This document shows, one piece after another, positions 19,537-28,135 of a DNA stretch of 64,000 bases (positions are counted from its first letter, which is position 1; each line of letters begins with the position of its first letter). Source of the stretch: Actinophytocola sp. (GTDB lineage: Bacteria; Actinomycetota; Actinomycetes; Mycobacteriales; Pseudonocardiaceae). The notes below the pieces were generated by a model. The model worked only from the letters and a program-made list of their open reading frames with translations, did not search any database and was not told the origin of the DNA. The stretch is taken from NCBI GenBank assembly GCA_009377395.1, contig WHUB01000006.1:37471-101470 (forward strand), in the 5' to 3' direction. The translations under genes and the position numbers were made by a program.

Positions 19537-20676
19537 GTGCGGGACATGGTTGAGATCGGCATGGGGCGCACCGCGCGTCGTGCCTACGACCTCGACGACA
19601 TCGAGATCGTGACCTCGCGGCGCACCCGATCGTCCAAGATCGTGTCGACCTCGTGGCAGATCGACGCGTACCGCTTCGACCTGCCGCTGGTGACGCATCC
19701 GACCGACGCGATCGTGTCGCCGTCGAGCGCGATCGCCATCGGCGAGCTCGGCGGGCTCGGCGTGCTCAACGCCGAGGGCCTGTGGGCGCGGCACGCCAAC
19801 GTCGACGAGGCGCTCGACTCGCTGCTCGCCGCCACCGAGGACACCGACGACGCCGACGCGCTCGTCCGCAGGCTGCAGACGCTGCACGCGGCGCCGCTGC
19901 GGATGGAGCTGATCGCCGAGGCGATCAAGAAGGTCCGCGACGCCGGCGTCACGGTCGCGGCCAGGGTGAGCCCGCAGCACGCCGCCGAGCTGACCCCCGA
20001 CCTGCTGGCGGCCGGGGTCGAGGTGCTGGTCGTGCAGGGCACAATCGTCTCCGCTGAGCACGTGTCCAAGGAGGGTGAGGAGCCGCTCAACCTCAAGGAG
20101 TTCATCTCCGAGCTGGACGTGCCGGTGGTCGCGGGCGGGGTGAGCGACTACCGCACCGCGATGCACCTGATGCGCACCGGCGCCGCCGGGGTGATCGTCG
20201 GGCACGGCTACTCGCCGGGCGTCACCACGACCGACCGGGTGCTCGGCATCGGGGTGCCGATGGCGACGGCGATCGTCGACGCCGCCGCGGCCCGCCGCGA
20301 CTACCTCGACGAGACCGGCGGCAGGTACGTGCACGTGCTCGCCGACGGCGGGGTCACGTGCGGCGGTGACATCGCCAGGGCCATCGCCTGCGGCGCGGAC
20401 GCGGTGATGCTCGGCGCGCCGCTCGCCGCGGCCAGCGAGGCGCCGGGCCAGGGGCTGTACTGGACGTCGGCGGCCGCGCACCCGTCGCTGCCGCGCTCCC
20501 GGGTCACCGCGGCCGGTCCCGACCTCGAGGTCGACCTCAAGACGCTGCTGTACGGGCCGTCGTCGGACGCCGACGGCACCCTCAACCTGTTCGGCGCGCT
20601 GCGCCGCGCGATGGCCAAGACCGGCTACTCCGACCTCAAGGAGTTCCAGAAGGTCGACCTCAACGTCCGGGGCTGA
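19537..20676 (+). CDS. guaB3: GuaB3 family IMP dehydrogenase-related protein
   Basis: The 379-residue product is an IMPDH/GMP-reductase barrel without CBS domains. It has the GuaB3-type front (MGRTARRAYDLDDIEIVTSR), VVAGGVSDYRTAMHLMRTGA, HVLADGGVTCGGDIARAIAC and the family-specific tail with LKTLLYGPSS. The standard IMPDH Cys loop is replaced (VIVGHGYSPGVTTTDRVLG), so it may not catalyse the usual IMPDH reaction. GTG 19537 follows GAAGGGA at proper spacing. The 191-base gap after guaB contains a small palindrome CCATAG-CGGAG-CTATGG (19424-19440) of unknown meaning. Confidence 0.9.
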   Translation: MRDMVEIGMGRTARRAYDLDDIEIVTSRRTRSSKIVSTSWQIDAYRFDLPLVTHPTDAIVSPSSAIAIGELGGLGVLNAEGLWARHANVDEALDSLLAATEDTDDADALVRRLQTLHAAPLRMELIAEAIKKVRDAGVTVAARVSPQHAAELTPDLLAAGVEVLVVQGTIVSAEHVSKEGEEPLNLKEFISELDVPVVAGGVSDYRTAMHLMRTGAAGVIVGHGYSPGVTTTDRVLGIGVPMATAIVDAAAARRDYLDETGGRYVHVLADGGVTCGGDIARAIACGADAVMLGAPLAAASEAPGQGLYWTSAAAHPSLPRSRVTAAGPDLEVDLKTLLYGPSSDADGTLNLFGALRRAMAKTGYSDLKEFQKVDLNVRG

Positions 20677-20707
20677 CCGGTGAGTAACTTGCGCTATCCT
20701 TCATTGT
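20673..20707 (+). promoter_or_regulatory. probable leaderless promoter of the ChoD-like gene
   Basis: A -10 hexamer TATCCT (20695-20700) lies seven bases before the GTG start at 20708, and a possible -35 CTGACC (20673-20678) lies 16 bases before it. No ribosome site precedes the start. The geometry fits a leaderless mRNA, common in actinobacteria. Confidence 0.5.
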
Positions 20708-22426
20708 GTGACTGCGCGTAACACGAACGAGCCCGACTACGACGTGATCATCGTCGGCTCCGGCTTCGGCGGCAGCGTCGCCGCGCTCCGGCTGACCGAG
20801 AAGGGCTACCGGGTGGCCGTGATCGAGGCGGGGCGCCGGTTCGCCGACGACGAGTTCGCCACGACGTCCTGGGACCTGCGCAAGTTCCTGTGGGCGCCGG
20901 AGATCGGCTGCTATGGCATCCAGCGGATCCATATGCTGCGCGACTGCATGATTCTGGCCGGCTCCGGCGTCGGCGGCGGCTCGCTCGTCTACGCGAACAC
21001 GCTCTACCGGCCGCTCAAGCCGTTCTACACCGACAGCCAGTGGTCCCACATCACCGACTGGGAGGCCGAGCTCGCGCCGCACTACGACCAGGCGAGCCGG
21101 ATGCTGGGCGTGGTCACTTGCCCGCTCGACACCCCGCACGACGAGGTCATGCGCAAGGTCGCGGCCGACATGGGCATCGCGGACAGCTACCACCCGACGC
21201 CGGTCGGCGTGTACTTCGGCGAGAAGGGCGAGACGGCCCCCGACCCGTACTTCGGCGGCGAGGGTCCGGAGCGCACCGGCTGCGTCGAATGCGGCAGCTG
21301 CATGACCGGCTGCCGCCACAACGCCAAGAACACGCTGGTCAAGAACTACCTGTACCTCGCGGAGAAGAACGGCGCGAAGGTCATCCCGATGACGACGGTG
21401 ACCGCGCTGCGCCCGCGCGGCGGGGGAAGCAACTACGAGGTCGACATCCGCAAGACCGGCAGGCACTCGCCCCGGTTCCGGCACACGCTCACGGCGGGCC
21501 AGGTGGTGCTCGCGGCCGGCACCTGGGGCACCCAGAAGCTGCTGCACGGCATGCGCGACACCGGCGCGCTGCCGAAGCTGTCCAGCAAGCTCGGCGTGCT
21601 GACCAGGACGAACTCCGAGGCGATCATCGGCTCCTCGCGGTTCACCGTGGACCCCGAACGCGACTTCAGCACGGGCGTCGCGATCACGTCGTCGATCCAT
21701 CCCGACGAGATCACCCACATCGAGCCGGTGCGCTACGGCAAGGGCAGCAACGCGATGGGCACGCTGCAGACGCTGGCCACCGACGCCACGCTGAAGACGT
21801 CGCGGCTGCGGCAGTTCTTCGGCTTCATGATGCGCAAGCCGATCACGACCGCGAAGCTGCTGCACACCTACCGCTGGAGCGAGCGGACGATGATCCTGCT
21901 CGTGATGCAGAGCCTCGACAACTCGATCACCACGTACACCAAGAAGGGCCTGTTCGGGCGGCGCCGGTACACCTCGAAGCAGGGTCACGGTGTGCCGAAC
22001 CCGACGTTCATCAAGTCCGGCTACGACGCCAACCAGCTCGCCGCCAAGTACATCGACGGCGTCGCGGGCAGCACCTGGAGCGAGCTGTTCAACATCCCGC
22101 TCACCGCCCACTTCATCGGCGGCTGCGCGATCGGGGACAGCGAGGCCGACGGCGTCATCGACCCATACCACCGGGTGTTCAACTACCCGGGCGTCTCGGT
22201 CGTCGACGGCGCCGCGATCACCGCGAACCTGGGCGTGAACCCGTCGCTGACGATCACCGCGCAGGCGGAGCGGGCGATGTCGTTCTGGCCGAACAAGGGC
22301 GAGGCGGATCCGCGCCCGGCGCAGTCCGACGGCTACCGGCGGATCGCCCCGGTCGCCCCCGCCTCGCCCGCGGTGCCGGCCGACGCGCCCGGCGCGCTGC
22401 GGCTGCCCATCGCCGAGGTGCGCTGA
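20708..22426 (+). CDS. choD: GMC oxidoreductase, ChoD-like (putative cholesterol/sterol oxidase)
   Basis: The 572-residue product is an FAD-dependent GMC-type oxidoreductase: the Rossmann motif DVIIVGSGFGGSVAALRL is at residues 11-28, the FAD segment LAGSGVGGGSLVYANTLY near 90, and the C-terminal GGCAIGDSEADGVIDPYHRVF plus ITANLGVNPSLTITAQAER complete the fold. It corresponds by position to M. tuberculosis choD (Rv3409c) next to guaB3. Whether cholesterol is the substrate is unproven. A Cys cluster C-x2-C-x2-C-x3-C (VECGSCMTGC) occurs around residue 200. The start GTG 20708 looks leaderless. Confidence 0.85.
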   Translation: MTARNTNEPDYDVIIVGSGFGGSVAALRLTEKGYRVAVIEAGRRFADDEFATTSWDLRKFLWAPEIGCYGIQRIHMLRDCMILAGSGVGGGSLVYANTLYRPLKPFYTDSQWSHITDWEAELAPHYDQASRMLGVVTCPLDTPHDEVMRKVAADMGIADSYHPTPVGVYFGEKGETAPDPYFGGEGPERTGCVECGSCMTGCRHNAKNTLVKNYLYLAEKNGAKVIPMTTVTALRPRGGGSNYEVDIRKTGRHSPRFRHTLTAGQVVLAAGTWGTQKLLHGMRDTGALPKLSSKLGVLTRTNSEAIIGSSRFTVDPERDFSTGVAITSSIHPDEITHIEPVRYGKGSNAMGTLQTLATDATLKTSRLRQFFGFMMRKPITTAKLLHTYRWSERTMILLVMQSLDNSITTYTKKGLFGRRRYTSKQGHGVPNPTFIKSGYDANQLAAKYIDGVAGSTWSELFNIPLTAHFIGGCAIGDSEADGVIDPYHRVFNYPGVSVVDGAAITANLGVNPSLTITAQAERAMSFWPNKGEADPRPAQSDGYRRIAPVAPASPAVPADAPGALRLPIAEVR

Positions 22427-22471
22427 GGGGGCGAGCCGGGTGTGGCGGCCGTCGCCTGGGATGATGGAGAC

Positions 22472-24028
22472 GTGCAGAATCCGACCGGTCCCGTTCTCGT
22501 CGTCGACTTCGGCGCGCAGTACGCCCAGCTCATCGCCCGCCGGGTGCGGGAGGCGCAGGTGTACTCCGAGGTCGTGCCACACACCGCGAACGTCGACGAC
22601 CTGCTCGCCAAGGACCCGGCCGCGATCGTGCTCTCCGGGGGGCCTGCCAGCGTCTACGAGGACGGCGCGCCCGGGATCGACCCGGCGCTGTTCGCGGCGG
22701 GCGTGCCGGTGTTCGGCATGTGCTACGGCTTCCAGCTCATGGCCCGCGAGCTCGGTGGCACGGTGGAGAACACCGGGGGCCGCGAGTTCGGCCGCACCGA
22801 GCTGACTGTCACCGGCGAGGGCGGCGTCCTGCACGGCGGCCTGCCGGTGCACCACCCGGTGTGGATGAGCCACAACGACGGCGTCACCAAGGCGCCGGAG
22901 GGCGCGACGGTCACCGCGTCCTCGGCGGGCGCGGAGGTCGCCGGGTTCGAGGACGTCGAGCGCCGCTTCGCCGGGGTGCAGTACCACCCCGAGGTCGCGC
23001 ACTCCCCGCACGGCCAGGAGGTGCTGCGCCGGTTCCTGCACGACATCGCCGGCATCCGGCCACAGTGGACGACGACGTCGATCGTGGACGAGCAGGTGGC
23101 CGCGATCCGCGAGCGGGTCGGCGCGGGCCGCGCGATCTGCGGGTTGTCCGGCGGGGTGGACTCCGCGGTGGCGGCCGCGCTGGTGCAGCGCGCCATCGGC
23201 GACCGGCTGACCTGCGTGTTCGTCGACCACGGGCTGCTGCGGGCCGGGGAGCGCGCCCAGGTGGAGCGGGACTTCGTCGCCGCGACCGGGGTCAACCTGG
23301 TGACCGTCGACGCGCGGCAGCGGTTCCTCGACGCGCTCGCCGGGGTCGCCGACCCCGAGGAGAAGCGCAAGATCATCGGCCGCGAGTTCATCCGGGTGTT
23401 CGAGCAGGCCGAGCGGGACCTCACGGCACAGGGCGACTACCGATTCCTGGTGCAGGGCACGCTCTACCCCGACGTCGTGGAGTCGGGCGGCGGCTCGGGC
23501 ACGTCCAACATCAAGAGCCACCACAACGTCGGTGGGCTGCCGGAGGACCTGAACTTCGAGCTGGTCGAGCCGCTGCGGCTGTTGTTCAAGGACGAGGTGC
23601 GCCGGGTCGGCCTCGAACTCGGCCTGCCGGAGACGATCGTGCACCGGCAGCCGTTTCCTGGTCCCGGCCTCGGCATCCGCATCATCGGCGAGGTGACCGG
23701 CGAGCGGCTGGACACGCTGCGCGCGGCTGACGCCATCGCGCGGGAGGAGCTGACGGCGGCCGGGCTCGACCGCGACATCTGGCAGTGCCCGGTGGTGCTG
23801 CTCGCGGACGTGCGCAGCGTCGGGGTGCAGGGCGACGGCCGCACCTACGGCCACCCGGTCGTGCTGCGGCCGGTGTCGAGCGAGGACGCCATGACGGCGG
23901 ACTGGACCCGGCTGCCCTACGACGTGCTGGAACGCATCTCCACCCGCATCACCAACGAGGTCGCCGAGGTCAACCGGGTGACGCTCGACGTGACGTCCAA
24001 GCCGCCGGGCACCATCGAGTGGGAGTAG
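22472..24028 (+). CDS. guaA: GMP synthase (glutamine-hydrolysing) GuaA
   Basis: GuaA aminates XMP to GMP. The 518-residue product has a class I glutamine amidotransferase domain ([18 protein letters not shown], the nucleophile Cys in FGMCYGFQ, then GVQYHPEV) and an ATP pyrophosphatase domain with the PP-loop [10 protein letters not shown], followed by the GMP synthase dimerisation tail ending [10 protein letters not shown] chose GTG 22472, with a TGGAGA site close upstream, over GTG 22442. It is 45 bases after choD and ends two bases before the stop of the convergent small membrane gene. Together with guaB and guaB3 it makes this a guanine nucleotide cluster. Confidence 0.96.
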   Translation: MQNPTGPVLVVDFGAQYAQLIARRVREAQVYSEVVPHTANVDDLLAKDPAAIVLSGGPASVYEDGAPGIDPALFAAGVPVFGMCYGFQLMARELGGTVENTGGREFGRTELTVTGEGGVLHGGLPVHHPVWMSHNDGVTKAPEGATVTASSAGAEVAGFEDVERRFAGVQYHPEVAHSPHGQEVLRRFLHDIAGIRPQWTTTSIVDEQVAAIRERVGAGRAICGLSGGVDSAVAAALVQRAIGDRLTCVFVDHGLLRAGERAQVERDFVAATGVNLVTVDARQRFLDALAGVADPEEKRKIIGREFIRVFEQAERDLTAQGDYRFLVQGTLYPDVVESGGGSGTSNIKSHHNVGGLPEDLNFELVEPLRLLFKDEVRRVGLELGLPETIVHRQPFPGPGLGIRIIGEVTGERLDTLRAADAIAREELTAAGLDRDIWQCPVVLLADVRSVGVQGDGRTYGHPVVLRPVSSEDAMTADWTRLPYDVLERISTRITNEVAEVNRVTLDVTSKPPGTIEWE

Positions 24029-24029
24029 C

Positions 24030-24221
24030 TCACTCCTGGTTGCGGCCGAGTGAGCTGGCGAGCAGCGAGACTCCGATGAGGGCGACCGCGCCGGCGAGCA
24101 GCCAGCGCAGGTCGATGTCGGGCAGCCAGGACGCGCCGTCGCTGAGCACGTAGCCCGCGACGAGTAGCGTCACGACGCCGCAGATCAGCGTGAACAGGTC
24201 GGTGCGGCGCGAGTCAGTCAC
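24030..24221 (-). CDS. small two-span membrane protein
   Basis: The 63-residue product has two hydrophobic segments (about residues 8-27 and 38-56) separated by a short polar loop with SWLPDIDLRW, and little else. GTG 24221 overlaps the stop of the upstream PspC/LiaF-like gene by eight bases, so it is its translational partner and presumably sits with it in the membrane. No function can be assigned. Confidence 0.75.
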   Translation of the reverse strand: MTDSRRTDLFTLICGVVTLLVAGYVLSDGASWLPDIDLRWLLAGAVALIGVSLLASSLGRNQE

Positions 24222-25473
24222 GCTCGATCACCACCGATCCCATCCGGCTCGACACGTCCAGCGTGATCTGCTGCCCGCCCTCGCCGTCGTCGCCGTAGTC
24301 CGTGCCGGACACCGGCGTCGTGCCCATGCCCTCGTCCCCCTCGTCAAGGCAGTCCACCGAGCCCATGGCGGAGTGGCAGCTGAACGTCACGTCGGCATCG
24401 GCGGGCACCGTCACGACCGCCTCGCCCATGCCGACCCTGACGTCGGTCTCGATCGGCGTGTCCGCCGTGGCCAGCTCGGTGAGGTCGAGCCGGACCGAGC
24501 CCATGGTGCGCTGGTAGACGTCCTCCACCTCGGCCGGTGTCTCCGGGGCGGCGTCGACCTCACCCATGCCGCCACTGGGCAGCCGGTCGAACGGGATCGC
24601 GGTGAGGGCGATGCCCGCCGCCGCGAGCGGGATGGCGAGCAGCACCAGGCCGCGACCGGCACCGGCGAACGCGGCGGCGACCATGCCGAGGCCGAGCACG
24701 CCGAGGGTGAGGCCGATGATGTGCGCCGCCGTGAACCACTCGACGCCGAACAGGCTCAGCGTCAGCCCGGCGCTCGCGGTGACCAGCGCGAGTCCCGCGG
24801 TGAGGCCGCTGATCGGCGACCGAGGGCGCGGCGCGCCGGGCGCGGTGGACGCGTGCGATGCCGGTGGCGCCGCGTCCGGTTCCGGCAGGTCCCAGCCGAG
24901 CGGGTCGGCGCCGAGCGGGTCGGCGCCGAGCGGGTCCCACCCGGGCGTGCTGCTGTCGACGTCCGCGCCGTCGGTGTCGCGGACGCTGAACGACGCCGAC
25001 GCGCCGGACGTGGTCGTCACCGGTGTCGGCCGGTTGGTGCCGCCGCGTCGCCGGTGCAGCGTGTAGAGCCCGGCGACGGCCAGCGCGAGCAGCACGACTC
25101 CGCCGCCGTGCAGCCAGCCGCCGCCGAACGCCGCGCCCGTCGCGGGGAACAGCAGCAGCCCGAGCACGATGGTCAGCCCGGCCGGCATCGAGCTGCGGCC
25201 CTTGCCGAACAGCGCCTCGGCGCCGGACGTCTCGTCGCCGTCCTGCGGCAGGAACAGCCAGCCGAGCAGGTAGAGCAGCACGCCGAAGCCGCCGACGATC
25301 GTCGCGACGACGAACGCCACCCGCACCAGCACCGGGTCGATGCCGTACCGATGGCCGATGCCCGCCGCGACGCCCGCGATCTTCCTGCCATGCCGTGGCC
25401 GCCTCGGTCTGCTCGACCAGAAGTCCCTCGTGGTCTCCTCAACGCTGTCCCGCACGCCTGCTGCTCGAGTCAT
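24214..25473 (-). CDS. PspC-domain membrane protein with LiaF-like C terminus
   Basis: The 419-residue product begins with a PspC domain (about residues 28-80: RKIAGVAAGIGHRYGIDPVL). About five further membrane spans follow, interrupted by a polar linker with a DPLGA repeat. The C-terminal ~120 residues are a beta-rich domain with repeated RTMGSVRLDLTEL-like and VPADADVTF units, as in LiaF/VraT-type sensors. Such proteins inhibit envelope-stress kinases in other bacteria. It is divergent from a PspC-kinase/regulator pair, so a LiaF-LiaS-LiaR-like circuit is likely. Confidence 0.82.
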   Translation of the reverse strand: MTRAAGVRDSVEETTRDFWSSRPRRPRHGRKIAGVAAGIGHRYGIDPVLVRVAFVVATIVGGFGVLLYLLGWLFLPQDGDETSGAEALFGKGRSSMPAGLTIVLGLLLFPATGAAFGGGWLHGGGVVLLALAVAGLYTLHRRRGGTNRPTPVTTTSGASASFSVRDTDGADVDSSTPGWDPLGADPLGADPLGWDLPEPDAAPPASHASTAPGAPRPRSPISGLTAGLALVTASAGLTLSLFGVEWFTAAHIIGLTLGVLGLGMVAAAFAGAGRGLVLLAIPLAAAGIALTAIPFDRLPSGGMGEVDAAPETPAEVEDVYQRTMGSVRLDLTELATADTPIETDVRVGMGEAVVTVPADADVTFSCHSAMGSVDCLDEGDEGMGTTPVSGTDYGDDGEGGQQITLDVSSRMGSVVIERD

Positions 25474-25576
25474 GGCTCAATCCTGTGTCCTGCGCATGCG
25501 CCGCACATCCGGGATCAACCCTGAATTGCGGTATCCGGGCCTTCCCTGATGCGTGGGGCAGGTCCGACATGTGAAC

Positions 25577-26938
25577 ATGAACCACGTGCAGGATGAGGCG
25601 CAGCGCCGGGCGCGGCGACACCGCTCGCCCCGCCGCCATGCCCGCATCCGTGAGCAGGGCACGACGGCGGGAATCGTCGTGACGGTCCCGGCCGGGGTGA
25701 GGGTGCCCGCCCGCGCGACACCAGCGGAGCCGGTGGCCCCGGACCCGGTGACGCGGCTGACCCGGCGCCGGGGCGGCGTGCTCGGCGGCGTCGCGGGCGG
25801 CATCGCCGACCACGTCGGCATCGACGTCTTCAAGGTGCGGCTGCTGTTCGCCGCGCTGTGCCTCGTCGGCGGCGCCGGACTGCTGGCCTACGCGCTGCTG
25901 TGGGTATTCGTGCCGCAGCGCAGCGCCGAGGAGGCGACCGCGACCTCGGCCAGGGAGCGGCGGCAGGCCGTCGGGCTGGTCGCGCTCGGCATCGGGCTCG
26001 CCGTCGTCGGCGGCTCGCTGACCGGGACGTTCCGTGGCTGGGTGATCGGCCCGATCGCCATCGCCGTCATCGGCGCCGTCCTGGTGTGGCGAGAGGCGGA
26101 CGACTCGCGACGGGCACGCTGGCGGAGCGGGCCGGTCGGTGCCCTGCTCGGCGGGGGCGGCTGGGGCGCCGTGGTGCGGATCCTCGCCGGTGTCGCGCTC
26201 GTCGCGACCGGGGTCGGCGTCGTCGCGCTGCGCGGTGGCTCGTTCGACCAGGTGCAGTTCGCGCTGATCGCGGTGCTCGCCACGCTGATCGGCGTCGCGG
26301 TGCTGACGGTGCCGTTCTGGCTGCGGCTGGTCCGCGACCTCGGCGAGGAGCGCACGGTCCGGATCAGGACCGAGGAGCGCGCCAACATCGCGGCGCACCT
26401 GCACGACTCGGTGCTGCAAACCCTCGCGTTGATCCAGAAGCAGTCGGAGTCGCCGAAGGAGGTCGCCCGGCTGGCGCGCGGCCAGGAGCGGCAGCTGCGC
26501 ACCTGGCTGTACGGCGACGGCGCGGCGTCGGCGGCGCGACTGTCCGATGTGCTCGGTGAGGCGGCGGGCGAGGTGGAGGACACCTTCGCCGTCTCGGTGC
26601 AGCAGGTCGTGGTGAGCGACACCGAGCTCACCCCGAAGCTGACCGCGCTGGTGCAGGCGGCACGGGAGGCGATGGTGAACGCGGCCAAGCACGCCGGCGT
26701 CGACGAGATCAGCGTGTACGCCGAGGTCGAGCCGACGACGGTGTCGGTGTTCGTGCGGGACCGGGGCAAGGGCTTCGACCCGGACACCGTGCCCGCCGAT
26801 CGGCATGGGCTGGCGGACTCGATCAGGGGCAGGATGGAACGCAACGGCGGCAGCTGCACGGTGCGCACCGCCAAGGGGGACGGCACCGAGGTGCGGCTGG
26901 ATATGCCGGTCGCGACGACGGAAGGGGCGGCGCGATGA
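25577..26938 (+). CDS. PspC-domain sensor histidine kinase (NarL/LiaS type)
   Basis: The product, about 453 residues, has an N-terminal PspC domain (RRRGGVLGGVAGGIADHVGI), four to five membrane spans, a HisKA_3 dimerisation helix with the phospho-acceptor His (NIAAHLHDSVLQTLALIQ) and an HATPase domain (EAMVNAAKHAG, DRGKGFD, GLADSIRGRM). It is the kinase of a two-component pair with the next gene, which overlaps it by ATGA. Its start is uncertain among GTG 25553, GTG 25571 and ATG 25577; none has a strong ribosome site. It is divergent from the PspC/LiaF-like gene, and CAACCCTGAAT (25516-25526) in the shared promoter region is a candidate regulator site. Confidence 0.88.
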   Translation: MNHVQDEAQRRARRHRSPRRHARIREQGTTAGIVVTVPAGVRVPARATPAEPVAPDPVTRLTRRRGGVLGGVAGGIADHVGIDVFKVRLLFAALCLVGGAGLLAYALLWVFVPQRSAEEATATSARERRQAVGLVALGIGLAVVGGSLTGTFRGWVIGPIAIAVIGAVLVWREADDSRRARWRSGPVGALLGGGGWGAVVRILAGVALVATGVGVVALRGGSFDQVQFALIAVLATLIGVAVLTVPFWLRLVRDLGEERTVRIRTEERANIAAHLHDSVLQTLALIQKQSESPKEVARLARGQERQLRTWLYGDGAASAARLSDVLGEAAGEVEDTFAVSVQQVVVSDTELTPKLTALVQAAREAMVNAAKHAGVDEISVYAEVEPTTVSVFVRDRGKGFDPDTVPADRHGLADSIRGRMERNGGSCTVRTAKGDGTEVRLDMPVATTEGAAR

Positions 26939-27615
26939 GCGCGGAGGATCTGGGCCAGACGGGCGAACCGGTCACGGTGTTCCTCGTCGACGACCACGGG
27001 CTGTTCCGCGCCGGGGCGCGCGCGGAACTGGAGCAGGGGTCCGATGAGGTGAGGGTCGTCGGCGAGGCCGGGTCGGTGCGCGAGGCCGTCGCGGGCATCA
27101 TGCGGACGAAACCGAAGGTCGTGCTGCTCGACGTGCACATGCCGGACGGCGGCGGCGCCGAGGTGCTGCGGCAGGTGCGGCCGGAGCTGCCCGACGTGGT
27201 GTTCCTCGCGCTGTCCGTCTCCGACGCCGCCGAGGACGTGATCGCGGTGATCAGGGGCGGTGCGCGGGGCTATGTCACCAAGACGATCTCGTCGCGGGAG
27301 CTGGTGCGGGCCATCGTCAGGGTCGCCGACGGCGACGCCGTGTTCTCGCCGCGGCTGGCCGGGTTCGTGCTCGACGCCTTCGCCGACCGGCCCGGCGCGC
27401 CGCCGATCTCTGACCCCGAGCTCGATCTGCTCACCCCGAGGGAGCGGGACGTGCTGCGGCTGCTGGCGCGCGGCTACGCGTACAAAGAGATCGCCGCCGA
27501 GCTGTTCATCTCGGTCAAGACCGTCGAGACCCACGTGTCGAGCGTGCTGCGCAAGACCCAGCTGTCCAACCGCTACGAGCTCTCCCGCTGGGCGTCCGAC
27601 CGCAGGCTGGTGTGA
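26935..27615 (+). CDS. LuxR/NarL-type response regulator of the PspC kinase
   Basis: The 226-residue product has a complete receiver domain (VFLVDDHGLFRAG, phospho-acceptor Asp in VVLLDVHMPDG, Lys in GYVTKTISS) and a C-terminal LuxR helix-turn-helix (LTPRERDVLRLLARGYAYKE, SVKTVETHVSSVLRK). ATG 26935 overlaps the kinase stop by four bases. All phosphorylation residues are present, unlike in the BldM-like protein at 15011. It probably answers envelope stress sensed by the neighbouring kinase and PspC/LiaF-like protein. Confidence 0.92.
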   Translation: MSAEDLGQTGEPVTVFLVDDHGLFRAGARAELEQGSDEVRVVGEAGSVREAVAGIMRTKPKVVLLDVHMPDGGGAEVLRQVRPELPDVVFLALSVSDAAEDVIAVIRGGARGYVTKTISSRELVRAIVRVADGDAVFSPRLAGFVLDAFADRPGAPPISDPELDLLTPRERDVLRLLARGYAYKEIAAELFISVKTVETHVSSVLRKTQLSNRYELSRWASDRRLV

Positions 27616-27690
27616 GGGCGCACGTGCTGCCCGCTACACGCGGATGACGGTGAGGCCGGGGATGTCGTCAGGGAAGCCCATCGCAGGGCA

Positions 27691-27858
27691 CTATTGCCGT
27701 GGGTTTTCGAGGTCGTCGGTTGTTTCGGTCAACTCGTAGCGCAGCTCATCGGCGAGGCCAGGGTCGGCGAGCCGCACCGAGGCCAGGAACTGCGATGTCG
27801 GTACGGTGTGTGGCCGGTCGGGGTTGGGTATTGGCAGCGCGATGAGTCGGTTGTCCAC
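27691..27858 (-). CDS. small hypothetical protein, 55 residues
   Basis: GTG 27858 is preceded by TTGGAGGTTACGG, a strong ribosome site eight bases upstream, and the frame runs 55 codons to TAG. The product starts VDNRLIALPIPNPDRPHTVP and continues with FLASVRLADPGLADELRYEL; it is soluble and acidic at the end. It lies alone in the ~520-base gap between the response regulator and the DUF445 gene. I do not recognise a family. The codon use is less GC-biased than in neighbours, which hints at horizontal origin or a remnant. Confidence 0.45.
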   Translation of the reverse strand: MDNRLIALPIPNPDRPHTVPTSQFLASVRLADPGLADELRYELTETTDDLENPRQ

Positions 27859-28068
27859 CCGTAACCTCCAACGCTCTTAGGTCGCCACACGGGACGGCGC
27901 CCCTCTCAGATTGACCATGACACAGATCTAGCACTTGTTCTACGCAGGTGGGTGGCAGGGTACGGTCGTTGCTCACCGTCGCCGTCCGAGCACTCTGGTA
28001 TGGCGCAATCGCCGCAGGTCGCGCATGATGAGGCAGCACGCCACGGGCGGTGACGACGCAACGCGAAA

Positions 28069-28110
28069 GTGGGACACGACGTCGTGAACGTGGGACACGA
28101 TGTCGGGGCC
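28069..28110. repeat. 21-bp tandem repeat, two units
   Basis: Two adjacent 21-base units (28069-28089, 28090-28110) begin GTGGGACACGA and differ in a few bases at the end. Read on the minus strand the core is GTGTCCCAC-N12-GTGTCCCAC, the same arrangement as the repeat array inside the perM coding sequence (47513-47638). It lies just upstream of the DUF445 start. The remaining bases of this gap (27859-28068) show no gene. Confidence 0.8.
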
Positions 28111-28135
28111 CTGGGTGACAAGGGAGGCCGTGCCG

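Noticed and set aside
20660..23854. Open frame of 1064 codons on the minus strand opposite choD and guaA
   Set aside because: Antisense shadow of two well-supported genes; composition is His/Arg/Val-rich without any domain signal.
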